From NCBI GenBank assembly GCA_944386965.1, contig CALXDE010000037.1, positions 1 to 15,197 of the forward strand: a DNA stretch of 15,197 bases, in the 5' to 3' direction. A model generated the notes under the pieces. That model searched no databases and was not told the DNA's origin. It saw only the letters and a program-made list of their open reading frames with translations. Below, one piece after another: positions 5,829 to 13,508 of the stretch; the first letter of the stretch is position 1, and each line of letters begins with the position of its first letter. The position numbers and the translations under genes are program-made. The stretch is from an uncultured Oscillospiraceae bacterium (GTDB lineage Bacteria > Bacillota_A > Clostridia > Oscillospirales > Oscillospiraceae).

Positions 5829-7076
5829 ATGAACGAAATCAAAAACGTGAAAGCCGGTCAGTTTGCCGGCATCGCCTACATCGTGATCGCGGTGCTGTCG
5901 CTCCTGGGCATGATCGTCAGCCCGTATACCCGGTCCCTGTGGACCTTCCTGGAGATCGCGTCCTATGGATATCTGGCGGTGCTGCTGATGCTCAAGCGAA
6001 AGGATTTTCTCATCGCCATCGGATTTGGTCTGCTGACCATCCTGGCCCTGCGGGGACTGTTCGTCTCCTACGGTTTCCTCTACAAGCTGGTGTGGCTGCT
6101 GCAGGTGCTGGCCTACGCCGCTATGACCCTGTTCACACTGGCGGACTTTGTTCCCTCCATCAAGGAACCGGCCAAGAAGTACTGGTTCCTCCCCGCCGGA
6201 TGTATGGCGGTGTGCATTGTCCCGGTAGTCCTGGCCAATTTCATCAACCTCTTCCGGGGCCTGGGGTTCCTGAACTTCATCTTTTCGCTGATCACCGTGG
6301 TCATCTCCTACGGGCTCCCTGCCGCCGGGCTGTACTTCGCGGCCGCCTGGTTTGAGGACACGGACCAGCTGCCCCTGGGCGGCGGCGCGCCCCAATTCCG
6401 TTCCCAGCCCGCCTATCAGCAGACGGCCTATCAGAGTGCGGCCAGTCAAGGTCCCCGGGTGGCCGCCAGCAGCGCCCCCCAGGGCGACGGCGTCATGCCC
6501 GCCAGCGCCTACTGCGGTCTTGCCAAGCATGTACTGCTGCTGGTCTTTACATTCGGCATCTGGTATCTGATCTGGATCTACCGCACCACCGACAGCCTCA
6601 ACTGCCTGCCCGATGAGCCGCCCCGGAATCCCGCAACCAAGCTGCTGCTGTGCATGTTCATCCCCTTCTACTCCATCTATTGGGTCTACAAGAGCGCCCA
6701 GCGCATCGACCGGCTCTCGGCCATGGCGGGCCGGCCCTCCGACAGCGCCACGCTGTGCCTGATCCTGGCCATCCTGATCGGCATTGTCCCGCCCATTTTG
6801 ATGCAGGATAAGATCAACAGCCTGGCCGCTCCCCAGGGCGCCGCGCCCCAGGGCACGGCCTATGCCGCCCCCCAGGCCCAGCCCCGGGTGCACCAGGAGC
6901 CCCAGGCCGGCTACACCGCCCCGCAGCAGCCTCCCGTCCAGCCCCGATACACCGCCCCCCAGGCCGGCGGCGTGGACCCGGCGGACGAACTGAAAAAGTA
7001 CAAGGAGCTGCTGGACATGGGCGCCATCACGCCGGAGGAGTACGACGCGAAAAAGAAGCAGCTGCTGGGGCTGTAA
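5829..7076 (+). CDS. Polytopic membrane protein with DUF4234 and C-terminal SHOCT domain
   Basis: A 415-residue inner-membrane protein of unknown function. The N-terminal half has about six hydrophobic helices (roughly 12-30, 38-55, 60-78, 85-106, 119-140, 147-173). A polar Gln/Ala/Ser-rich linker (177-225) leads to a DUF4234 domain (about 228-327) recognisable by its repeated pattern, TFGIWYLIWIYRTTDSLN and FYSIYWVYKSAQRIDRLS. A second Pro/Gln/Ala/Tyr-rich linker (333-383, repeated TAPQ units) ends in a SHOCT domain (385-415: ADELKKYKELLDMGAITPEEYD), a short oligomerisation helix pair typical of the C-terminus of many proteins. The ATG at 5829 has an AAGGAAGGGAG purine run upstream. It follows the regulator gene at 92 nt, probably in the same transcript, and ends before a bidirectional hairpin. 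DUF4234 proteins have no assigned activity. Confidence 0.9.
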   Translation: MNEIKNVKAGQFAGIAYIVIAVLSLLGMIVSPYTRSLWTFLEIASYGYLAVLLMLKRKDFLIAIGFGLLTILALRGLFVSYGFLYKLVWLLQVLAYAAMTLFTLADFVPSIKEPAKKYWFLPAGCMAVCIVPVVLANFINLFRGLGFLNFIFSLITVVISYGLPAAGLYFAAAWFEDTDQLPLGGGAPQFRSQPAYQQTAYQSAASQGPRVAASSAPQGDGVMPASAYCGLAKHVLLLVFTFGIWYLIWIYRTTDSLNCLPDEPPRNPATKLLLCMFIPFYSIYWVYKSAQRIDRLSAMAGRPSDSATLCLILAILIGIVPPILMQDKINSLAAPQGAAPQGTAYAAPQAQPRVHQEPQAGYTAPQQPPVQPRYTAPQAGGVDPADELKKYKELLDMGAITPEEYDAKKKQLLGL

Positions 7077-7150
7077 GGACCCGGTCCTTGCCCACCCGCC
7101 TGTCGGGAAGCAGCGCCACCGCCGCGTTCCCCGCTGTCTGAAAACAGGGA

Positions 7151-7187
7151 GAGGCGACCCTGCCGCTTGAAGCGGCAGGGTCGCCTC
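7151..7187. terminator. Bidirectional hairpin terminator between the SHOCT protein gene and gcvPB
   Basis: GAGGCGACCCTGCCGCTT and its complement form a stem of 16-18 bp with a tiny loop around TGA. It is followed by GTTTCC on the plus strand and by TCCCTGTTTTC on the minus strand, so the tail is modest both ways. It lies just after the gcvPB stop and 75 nt after the SHOCT protein stop; the 74 nt in between hold no gene. Confidence 0.7.
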
Positions 7188-7197
7188 GTTTCCTGGT

Positions 7198-8628
7198 TCA
7201 GTTCTCCCTGGCGTAGCGCAGCACCGGGTTCCGGGCCGCGCCCACCTCGTCCAGACGCCCCACCGGGGTGGTCTTTGGCGCGTCGTGGAGGGCCTGGGGG
7301 TCCGTATGGGCCAGGTCCCAGAGCGCCAGAAACGCGTCGCATGCCTCGTCGATGGTTTCCCGGCTCTCCGTCTCCGTGGGCTCGGCCATGAGCGCCTCGT
7401 GGACAATGAGGGGGAAATACATGGTCGGAGGGTGGATGCCGTGGTCCAGGAGGCCCTTGGCGATATCCATGGCGGAGACGCCCGTCTCCTCCTTGAGCTT
7501 CGAGAGATCCATGACAAACTCGTGCATGCACCCCGCGCCGCAGGCCATCTCATACTTCTCCCGCAGGCGGCGCATCATGTAGTTTGCGTTGAGGACGGCG
7601 TTCTCCGCCGCCTCAGGAACGCCTTCCCTCCCCAACGTCAGAAGATAGGTCAGGGCCTTTACCACCACGGTGAAGTTTCCATAAAAGTCCTTCACGGGGC
7701 CGATGGATTGCTCCGGCTTTACCAGGTGACAGCCGTTCTCCCCCCGCTCCACCACCGGGCCGGGCAGGAAGGGTCTGAGGAAATCTTTGCAGCCCACGGC
7801 CCCGGCCCCGGGGCCGCCGCCCCCGTGGGGGGTGGAGAAGGTCTTGTGGAGGTTCAGGTGCACCACGTCGAAGCCCATGTCCCCGGGCCGGACGATGCCC
7901 ATGACCGCGTTGAGGTTGGCCCCGTCGTAGTAGCACAGGCCGCCGGCCTCATGGACGATCTTCGTGATCTCCAGGATGTGTTTCTCAAAGATGCCTAGGG
8001 TGTTGGGGTTTGTGAGCATCAGCCCGGCGGTATCCGGCCCCACGGCGGCCCGCAGAGCCTCTACATCCACGCACCCGTCGGGGGTGGAGGGGATGTTCAC
8101 CACCGTGTAGCCCACCATGGCCGCGGAGGCCGGGTTGGTGCCGTGGGCGGAGTCGGGGACAAGGATCTTGGTCCGGCCCGCGTCCCCCCTGCGGCGGTGA
8201 TAGGCCTTGATGAGCAGCAAGCCCGTAAACTCCCCGTGGGCCCCGGCGGCCGGCTGGAAGGTCATGGCATCCATGCCGGTGATCTCCTGGAGATACTCCG
8301 CGGCCAGGGCGTAAACCTCCAGGCACCCCTGGACCGTCTCCTCCCCCTGGAGGGGGTGGACGGCGGTGAAGCCCGGCAGCGCGGCCATGTCCTCGTTGAT
8401 TTTGGGATTATACTTCATGGTGCAGGAGCCCAGGGGATAGAACCCGTCGTTGACCCCGTGGACCATCTTGCAAAGGGCTGTATAGTGACGGGTCACCTCT
8501 GTCTCCGAAACCTCCGGCAATTCCAGCGGCGTTTTGCGGGCGCCGGTGAGGGTCACCTCCGGCACGTCGCACGCCGGCAGAAGGCTCAGGCGGCGGCCCG
8601 GGGCCCCCTTTTCAAAAATCAGTCGCAT
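7198..8628 (-). CDS. gcvPB: Glycine dehydrogenase (decarboxylating) subunit 2
   Basis: C-terminal half of the split P-protein of the glycine cleavage system. With GcvPA it decarboxylates glycine and transfers the aminomethyl group to the lipoyl arm of GcvH. This subunit carries pyridoxal phosphate, bound by Lys262 in the motif [16 protein letters not shown]. Other family features are [16 protein letters not shown] (about 61-76), [15 protein letters not shown] and [11 protein letters not shown]. The 476-residue length is normal for the subunit. The ATG at 8628 follows the gcvPA stop after a single base, with AAGGGGGTG upstream inside the gcvPA end, indicating translational coupling that keeps the two halves equimolar. 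It is the last gene of the operon, ending 11 nt before a bidirectional hairpin. Confidence 0.97.
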   Translation of the reverse strand: MRLIFEKGAPGRRLSLLPACDVPEVTLTGARKTPLELPEVSETEVTRHYTALCKMVHGVNDGFYPLGSCTMKYNPKINEDMAALPGFTAVHPLQGEETVQGCLEVYALAAEYLQEITGMDAMTFQPAAGAHGEFTGLLLIKAYHRRRGDAGRTKILVPDSAHGTNPASAAMVGYTVVNIPSTPDGCVDVEALRAAVGPDTAGLMLTNPNTLGIFEKHILEITKIVHEAGGLCYYDGANLNAVMGIVRPGDMGFDVVHLNLHKTFSTPHGGGGPGAGAVGCKDFLRPFLPGPVVERGENGCHLVKPEQSIGPVKDFYGNFTVVVKALTYLLTLGREGVPEAAENAVLNANYMMRRLREKYEMACGAGCMHEFVMDLSKLKEETGVSAMDIAKGLLDHGIHPPTMYFPLIVHEALMAEPTETESRETIDEACDAFLALWDLAHTDPQALHDAPKTTPVGRLDEVGAARNPVLRYAREN

Positions 8629-8629
8629 C

Positions 8630-9937
8630 TCACAGCACCCCCTTGATGATCGACACAGCCCGGTCCAGCTCCGCCCGGCTCACCACCTCGGTGACGCACC
8701 AGAGAATGCCCCCCTCCACCGGGAGGCCGCCGAGAATCCCGGCGCCGTCCAGAGCCCGCAGCACCTTCTCCGTGTCGGGGCAGGTGGTGACGAACTCGTG
8801 GAAGAACTCCCCGGCGTGGAGACGCTTCATCCCCACCTTCTCCAGCTCTGCCGCCAGATAGTGGGCCTTGGACATGGACAGCGTCGCGGCCTGTTTCAAT
8901 CCGTCAGGGCCCATGGCGGTGAGGTACACCGCCGCGGTCAGGGCGCACAGGGCCTGATTGGAACAGATGTTGCTGCTGGCCTTCTCCCGGCGGATGTGCT
9001 GCTCCCGGGCAGTGAGGGTCAGGACATAGCCGGTGCGGCCCTCCTTGTCGTGGGTCTGGCCCACGATGCGGCCGGGGAGCTTGCGGAACATGGCCTTGGT
9101 GGCGGCCATGAACCCCAGGTACGGTCCGCCGAAGCTCAGATCCAGGCCCAGGGGCTGGCCTTCCCCCACCGCCACGTCGGCCCCGCACTCGCCGGGGGCG
9201 GCCATCACGGCGCAGGCAATGGGGTTGACTCCCATGACATATTTGGCCCCGGCGGCATGGACGATCTCCCCGACGGCGGCGGCGTCCTCCATATTGCCGT
9301 AGTAGTTGGGCTGCTGGAGATAGAAGCAGGCAGCGTCCTCCCCCAGCATGGCCCGCAGGGCCTCCTGATCGGTCCGTCCGTCCTTCTCAGGCACCACGAT
9401 CAGCTCCGTGTTGGAACCGAAGCAGTAGGTCTTCATAACCGCAATGGTCTGGGGATTGGCGCAGGCGGAGACATAGGCCTTCCCCCGCCTGCGGTCCCTG
9501 CACATGGCGATGGACTCAGCGGCGGCAGTGGCCCCGTCATACACCGAGGCGTTGGACACATCCATGCCCGTGAGGGCGCAGATCATGGTCTGGTACTCAA
9601 AGATGGACTGCAAAATCCCCTGGCTGATCTCCGCCTGATAGGGGGTGTAGGCGGTGACCAGCTCCTCCCGGCCGGTGATGTGCTTCACCACCGCGGGGAT
9701 AAAATGGCGGTAGGCGCCGGCCCCCCGGAGGATGGTGGGATAGATCCGGTTTCCCTCCGCCAGCGCGGTAACCTTTCCTCGCACCTCCCACTCACTCAGG
9801 CCCCGGGGCAGGTGCAGCCCGTCGCGCACCAGCATGGACGCCGGCACGTCCCGGTACAGCTCCTCCATGGACCCCAGGCCCAGGACGCCGAGCATCTCCC
9901 GGCGCTGGGCCGGGGTATTGGGCACATAGCTTCCCAT
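8630..9937 (-). CDS. gcvPA: Glycine dehydrogenase (decarboxylating) subunit 1
   Basis: N-terminal half of the split P-protein; it pairs with GcvPB and has the same fold but lacks the cofactor-binding lysine. Recognisable stretches are the opening [48 protein letters not shown] [38 protein letters not shown] and [20 protein letters not shown] near the end of the middle region. I choose the ATG at 9937 (435 residues), with AGGAG 9 nt upstream, rather than the GTG at 9970 overlapping the gcvH stop, because family members start at the [12 protein letters not shown] segment. The gene lies between gcvH (stop at 9967) and gcvPB (1-nt gap). Confidence 0.96.
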   Translation of the reverse strand: MGSYVPNTPAQRREMLGVLGLGSMEELYRDVPASMLVRDGLHLPRGLSEWEVRGKVTALAEGNRIYPTILRGAGAYRHFIPAVVKHITGREELVTAYTPYQAEISQGILQSIFEYQTMICALTGMDVSNASVYDGATAAAESIAMCRDRRRGKAYVSACANPQTIAVMKTYCFGSNTELIVVPEKDGRTDQEALRAMLGEDAACFYLQQPNYYGNMEDAAAVGEIVHAAGAKYVMGVNPIACAVMAAPGECGADVAVGEGQPLGLDLSFGGPYLGFMAATKAMFRKLPGRIVGQTHDKEGRTGYVLTLTAREQHIRREKASSNICSNQALCALTAAVYLTAMGPDGLKQAATLSMSKAHYLAAELEKVGMKRLHAGEFFHEFVTTCPDTEKVLRALDGAGILGGLPVEGGILWCVTEVVSRAELDRAVSIIKGVL

Positions 9938-9966
9938 ATGGGTCCTCTCCTCTCTCGCCGGCTCGA

Positions 9967-10344
9967 TCACAGCCCGGCCACAAACGCCTCATAGGCCGCG
10001 GCGTCCAGCAGCTCCTCCTGGTCGGTGATGTCAGAGATCTTGGCGATCCAAGCCTCATAGGGCGCCTCGTTGAGCTGCTCCGGGGCATCCAGCAGCGCCT
10101 CATTCACCTCCGCCACCACGCCGGTGACCGGGCTCATCACGTCGGACACGGCCTTGACGGACTCCACGTCGCAGAAGGCCTCCTCCTTGGTCACCGGGTC
10201 CCCCGCCACAGGCAGGTTGATAAACGCCAGGTCCCCCAGCTCGCTCTGGGCGTAGTCGGTGATGCCCACCAGGGCGGTGGTGTCATCCAGCATCTTGACC
10301 CACTCGTGGGACTTGGAATACTTCAGTTCAGCGGGAATGTTCAT
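9967..10344 (-). CDS. gcvH: Glycine cleavage system H protein
   Basis: Lipoyl carrier of the glycine cleavage system, 125 residues. The lipoylated residue is Lys64 in [13 protein letters not shown], at the same position as in E. coli. The flanking family motifs [10 protein letters not shown] (8-17), [19 protein letters not shown] and the end [12 protein letters not shown] are present. It shuttles the aminomethyl group from GcvPA/GcvPB to the T-protein domain and needs a lipoate ligase and the L-protein, neither of which is in the window. The ATG at 10344 has AAGGAGG 8 nt upstream. A 69-nt gap separates it from the upstream fusion gene; nothing resembling a promoter or terminator stands out in the gap. 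Confidence 0.97.
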   Translation of the reverse strand: MNIPAELKYSKSHEWVKMLDDTTALVGITDYAQSELGDLAFINLPVAGDPVTKEEAFCDVESVKAVSDVMSPVTGVVAEVNEALLDAPEQLNEAPYEAWIAKISDITDQEELLDAAAYEAFVAGL

Positions 10345-10413
10345 GGTCAGTTCCTCCTTGTTCTCATGTCATATCGTGGATAACAGCCAATCTGTTTGGA
10401 ATGGCGGGTCCCT

Positions 10414-13062
10414 TTACACGCCGGTCTTCCGCGCCAGGTTCTCCAGGGCGTCCTCTATCTCGCTGTCCGAGAAGCAGTAGCGCATCTCCTGATACGCGCC
10501 GCGGAGCTTTGCCACCTCGTCCCCCACTTCCCTGCCGCGGAGGATGCAGTCGGCCATGAGGCCGGCCAGGCGCTCAAAGGCGGCGGCGTCAAACCCGAAG
10601 CGGGTCATCTCGCTCACCCCCATGCGCAGGGCGCCGGAGGCGGTGAAGCCCTCCTCGTCCGGGGTGGCCTGGTAGTTGAGAATGATGTTGTTGCGCTCCA
10701 GGCGCTCGGCCACCTCCGGGCCGGCGCCGTAGCCCACGGAGACGATGACCTGGTGGGTTTCGGTGTAGCCGATGGCGCTGTCGCCAGCCACCTCCAGACC
10801 CGCGGCCTTCAGGCTCCGGGCAAAGGACTTGGCGTTTTCAATGACCGCCTTCTGATAGGCGTCCTTGTACTGGTTCATCTCATAGGCCGCCATCAGGAGC
10901 CCCAGCTGGGTGCCCAGATGGTGGTTGGACACACTCCCCGGGAAGGCGCGGGACGCAATCGTCTCCCACAAGCCGTATTTCAGGTCCTCCTTCTGGTAGC
11001 TCACGCCGATGACGCCCCGCTGCGGGCCAAAGAAGGTCTTGTGGGTGGAGCCGGTGACGATCTCGGCCCCCTCCTCAAAGGGCTTCTGGAAGTAGTCGCC
11101 CACAAGGCCCAGCACGTGGGCCATGTCGTACATGATGGTGGTGGGGATCTTCTCCGCGTCTACGAACTGCCGGATGGCGGCCACGGGCTCTCTGTGGAGG
11201 ACCATGCTCTTGCCGAAAATGATGAGCTCCGGCCGGTACTCCGCAATGACCTTTTTTGTCTCCTCCACATCGATCTGATAGATGTTGTCCCTGCACACCG
11301 GGAAATTCACCACCGCGTGGCGTTCGGTCACTGGGTCGATGGCGATGTAGTCGTGGAGGGCGCCCATGGGCTGGGCGGAGAGGTGGCCGCCCTTGATGAT
11401 GTGGTTGTTGAGAACGTATCCCAGGCGGCGCATGTCATGCTTGCGGTCCAGGCGGTTTTTGAAATCCATCAGGGCGGAGAACACCGCCATGTTGCTCATC
11501 TGCCCGCTGATCACCCGCGTCTCCACCTCGCTGCACCCCAGAAAGGCCTTCATCTCCTCCACCAGCAGCTGCTCCACCTGGTCGATGAACTTGGTGCCCT
11601 GGTAGTAAAATACGTCGGCGTCGTAGAAGCTCTTGATCTTCTTGTGCTCGGCGTACCGGAAGGAGGGGTCGGACATGCTCAGCAGCCGCACCGCTCTGGA
11701 CGGCGTCATCTCCGAGGGGATCAGGTTCACACACCGCTCCTGCCGCCAGGCGTGGTTCTCCGCCGCCTTTTTCAGCAGGTCCAGCGCTGCCGGCTGGCGG
11801 TCGCCCTCCGGAGCGGGGCTCTCCTCTTCCTCCGGCGTATAGATAATGGGCCGGGCAAAGGGCGGCGCGTCAGACCGCAGGTGGTAGGGCGGGATCACGG
11901 CGGCGACGCGCCGTCCCCGGACGTCCACCTCCACCTGGTCCTCATCCAGCACGTCGCTGGCGATATAGGCCAGGCCGATGGCGCGCATGGCGCTCTTGTC
12001 CAGGATCACCGTCCCCAGGCCCTCCCCCTCGTGGGTGTAGTAGGGGACCATGGTGCCGCTGGTCACCCAGCCGATCTGCTCCTCTCCCCGGTAGACCCCC
12101 ATGCCCGCGCGCATGACGCCCCGCCCCACAAGGGCGATGGGGCGGATACGCCGGGGCAGGGCGGAGAGATCGGAGAAGTCCCGATCCATGACGCGCTTGT
12201 AGACCTCGTACTGCTCTGCCAGGGCCTCCCGGCCGATGAAGTCCCCCTTCTGCTCCGAGAAGCTCACGGCGAACTTGGCCACCGGCACGGCGTAAACCGG
12301 GATCTCCTTCCCCTCCGGGTCGGCACCCAGCTCGTGGCCGTATAGGGGCAGGGCCGCCTCCAGGCGCAGGGTGTCCCGGGCGCCCAAGCCCGCGGGCCTC
12401 GCCCCCAGCTCCACCAGCCGGTTCCAGAGCCACGCGGCGCTGGCGCTGTCGATATAGACCTCATAGCCGATGGGCTCGCCGGTGTAGCCGGTCTTGGCCA
12501 CCCGGACAGTGTGCCCCTCGAAATCAAGGGTATTGAGGGCGTTCTTCACCGGCTCGGTGACCGGCTCCCCGCCGGAGAGCGCCATCAGCAGCTCCTTGGC
12601 CTTGGGGCCCTGGACCGCGACGGCCGCCACCTCACCGGTGATGACGGTCATTCTGGCGTCATAGGCCTTGATCTGCTCGCTCAAGTGGGCCAGATCCTTG
12701 TCCGTGTTGGCGGCGTTCACCACCAGGAGGTAGCGGTCCGCCTCAAAGCGGTAGAGATAGGCGTCGTCCACCGCGCCGCCGCTGTGGGTAGGGATGATGG
12801 CGTACTGGGCCTGGTTCAGGTCCAGGGAGCGCACGTTGCTGGAGAGCACATGCTGCAAAAAGGGCACCGCCTCTCTGCCCTCCACCAGGATGCGGCCCAT
12901 ATGGGACACATCGAAGAGACTGCAGAAGTGCCGGGTATACAGGTGCTCGGCCACGATGTCCGTGGGATATTTGATGGGCATTTCCCACCCGCCGAAGTCC
13001 ACCATGGTGGCGCCGGCAGCCACATGTACATCATACAGCTGGGTTCGCTTGAGTTCGCTCAT
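10414..13062 (-). CDS. Fused aminomethyltransferase (T-protein) and serine hydroxymethyltransferase-like protein
   Basis: One uninterrupted 882-residue frame with two enzyme domains. Residues 1-405 are a full GcvT: GGWEMPIKYPTDIVAEH, DVSHMG, the folate/catalytic GGAVDD (Asp99-Asp100), GYTGEPIGYEVY and LGARDTLRLEAALPLYGHEL, plus the C-terminal barrel. It releases ammonia from the H-protein and forms methylene-tetrahydrofolate. An acidic Pro-rich linker (about 406-427) leads to residues 428-882, a divergent SHMT that makes serine from glycine and methylene-tetrahydrofolate. Its key residues are present: Glu451 in NLIPSE, Tyr470, Tyr486-Tyr487, His560 (KGGH), Asp646 and His649 (YDMAHVLG), the cofactor Lys675 (STHKTF) and Arg813. 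The loop between Tyr470 and Tyr486 is about 7 residues longer than in E. coli GlyA. The ATG at 13062 has GGAG 8 nt upstream. A glycine riboswitch controls it. Confidence 0.93.
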   Translation of the reverse strand: MSELKRTQLYDVHVAAGATMVDFGGWEMPIKYPTDIVAEHLYTRHFCSLFDVSHMGRILVEGREAVPFLQHVLSSNVRSLDLNQAQYAIIPTHSGGAVDDAYLYRFEADRYLLVVNAANTDKDLAHLSEQIKAYDARMTVITGEVAAVAVQGPKAKELLMALSGGEPVTEPVKNALNTLDFEGHTVRVAKTGYTGEPIGYEVYIDSASAAWLWNRLVELGARPAGLGARDTLRLEAALPLYGHELGADPEGKEIPVYAVPVAKFAVSFSEQKGDFIGREALAEQYEVYKRVMDRDFSDLSALPRRIRPIALVGRGVMRAGMGVYRGEEQIGWVTSGTMVPYYTHEGEGLGTVILDKSAMRAIGLAYIASDVLDEDQVEVDVRGRRVAAVIPPYHLRSDAPPFARPIIYTPEEEESPAPEGDRQPAALDLLKKAAENHAWRQERCVNLIPSEMTPSRAVRLLSMSDPSFRYAEHKKIKSFYDADVFYYQGTKFIDQVEQLLVEEMKAFLGCSEVETRVISGQMSNMAVFSALMDFKNRLDRKHDMRRLGYVLNNHIIKGGHLSAQPMGALHDYIAIDPVTERHAVVNFPVCRDNIYQIDVEETKKVIAEYRPELIIFGKSMVLHREPVAAIRQFVDAEKIPTTIMYDMAHVLGLVGDYFQKPFEEGAEIVTGSTHKTFFGPQRGVIGVSYQKEDLKYGLWETIASRAFPGSVSNHHLGTQLGLLMAAYEMNQYKDAYQKAVIENAKSFARSLKAAGLEVAGDSAIGYTETHQVIVSVGYGAGPEVAERLERNNIILNYQATPDEEGFTASGALRMGVSEMTRFGFDAAAFERLAGLMADCILRGREVGDEVAKLRGAYQEMRYCFSDSEIEDALENLARKTGV

Positions 13063-13114
13063 TGTAACATCTCCGTCCTTCCTCTCAAGATCTGCGCCAG
13101 CCCAGGCGCGGGGC

Positions 13115-13158
13115 AAAAAACAACAGAGGCGCGACGATATCCTTCGTCACGCCTCTGT
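13115..13158 (-). terminator. Riboswitch-controlled intrinsic terminator in the gcv leader
   Basis: A 14-bp stem with one G-U pair (13123-13136 with 13145-13158) and an 8-nt loop is followed by GTTTTTT on the minus strand. Its upstream arm begins in the closing stem of the second aptamer (TACAGAGG), so ligand binding and termination would exclude each other. Confidence 0.88.
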
Positions 13159-13325
13159 ACCTTTACCTGAGAGATTCCCACCGGGGAATCCTGTTCCCCG
13201 GGCGGTTGCCCCGCCGGTGCACCAAAGTGCTTTTCAGATTCGCGTCCCGACCCAGTCCTTTTACCTGAGAGAGTGTGGCATTGCTCCTTCGGTGCCGCCC
13301 GGTGGGGCGGGCTCTCCTGAATCGA
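13150..13325 (-). promoter_or_regulatory. Tandem glycine riboswitch
   Basis: Two glycine aptamers precede the gcv operon on the minus strand. The first holds GGAGAG, CACCGAAGGAGCAA (within 13281-13295) and CTCTCAGGTAAAAGGAC. The second holds CACCGGCGGGGCAA (within 13206-13220) and TCTCAGGTAAAGGTACAGAG. These are the conserved aptamer cores known from B. subtilis gcvT and others. The 5' side of the second aptamer (about 13230-13245) is less canonical, with CTGAAAAGC in place of GGAGAG. With the overlapping terminator this is expected to be a glycine-activated switch. Confidence 0.93.
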
Positions 13326-13361
13326 TCATCCGCCTGTGAAATTGTCGTCTCTGTTGTGTTC

Positions 13362-13391
13362 AGCATACCAAAGCGTCCCGCCGGTTGTCAA
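13362..13391 (-). promoter_or_regulatory. Promoter of the glycine cleavage operon
   Basis: A perfect minus-strand TTGACA (13386-13391) and TATGCT (13362-13367) are 18 bp apart. The predicted transcript start near 13355 leaves about 290 nt of leader before the coding region. Confidence 0.75.
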
Positions 13392-13392
13392 G

Positions 13393-13432
13393 GATCGTTT
13401 ATCATTTCACAATGATTGGCCTCCAAACGATC
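13393..13432. repeat. Nested inverted repeats upstream of the gcv promoter
   Basis: ATCATT and AATGAT (13401-13416, 4-bp spacer) lie inside GATCGTTT (13393-13400) and its complement AAACGATC (13425-13432), with 8 extra bases on one side. The element begins 2 bp upstream of the gcv -35 and could be an operator or part of the typA 3' end. Confidence 0.5.
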
Positions 13433-13466
13433 AAGCGCCCCGGCACGAGCTGTGCCGGGGCGCTTG
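13432..13466 (-). terminator. Hairpin terminator downstream of typA
   Basis: A 15-bp stem (13432-13446 with 13452-13466), very GC-rich, has the loop GAGCT. The minus-strand tail TGATCGTTTGG is only moderately T-rich. A smaller hairpin (CGGAAG/CTTCCG, 13485-13500) sits between it and the typA stop. Confidence 0.65.
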
Positions 13467-13508
13467 GCTGGCGCGTCCTGCCGCCGGAAGTCCCCTTCCG
13501 CGGGCAAA

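Noticed and set aside
5733..7553. Long minus-strand open frame (606 codons) opposite the DUF4234/SHOCT gene and gcvPB end
   Set aside because: Low-complexity Arg/Gly/Gln composition, it crosses a terminator and overlaps gcvPB in another frame; an antisense shadow.
9938..9970. Longer gcvPA start (GTG at 9970) overlapping the gcvH stop
   Set aside because: The ATG at 9937 has its own AGGAG and matches the usual family start; coupling through the GTG cannot be fully excluded.
8534..9994. Long plus-strand open frame (486 codons) opposite gcvPA
   Set aside because: Antisense to a diagnostic gcvPA sequence, with no start signal or domain.
10396..12345. Long plus-strand open frame (649 codons) opposite the GcvT-SHMT fusion
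   Set aside because: It lacks a ribosome site and any recognisable domain, has His/Gly/Leu-rich shadow composition, and lies fully antisense to a well-supported gene in GC-rich DNA.
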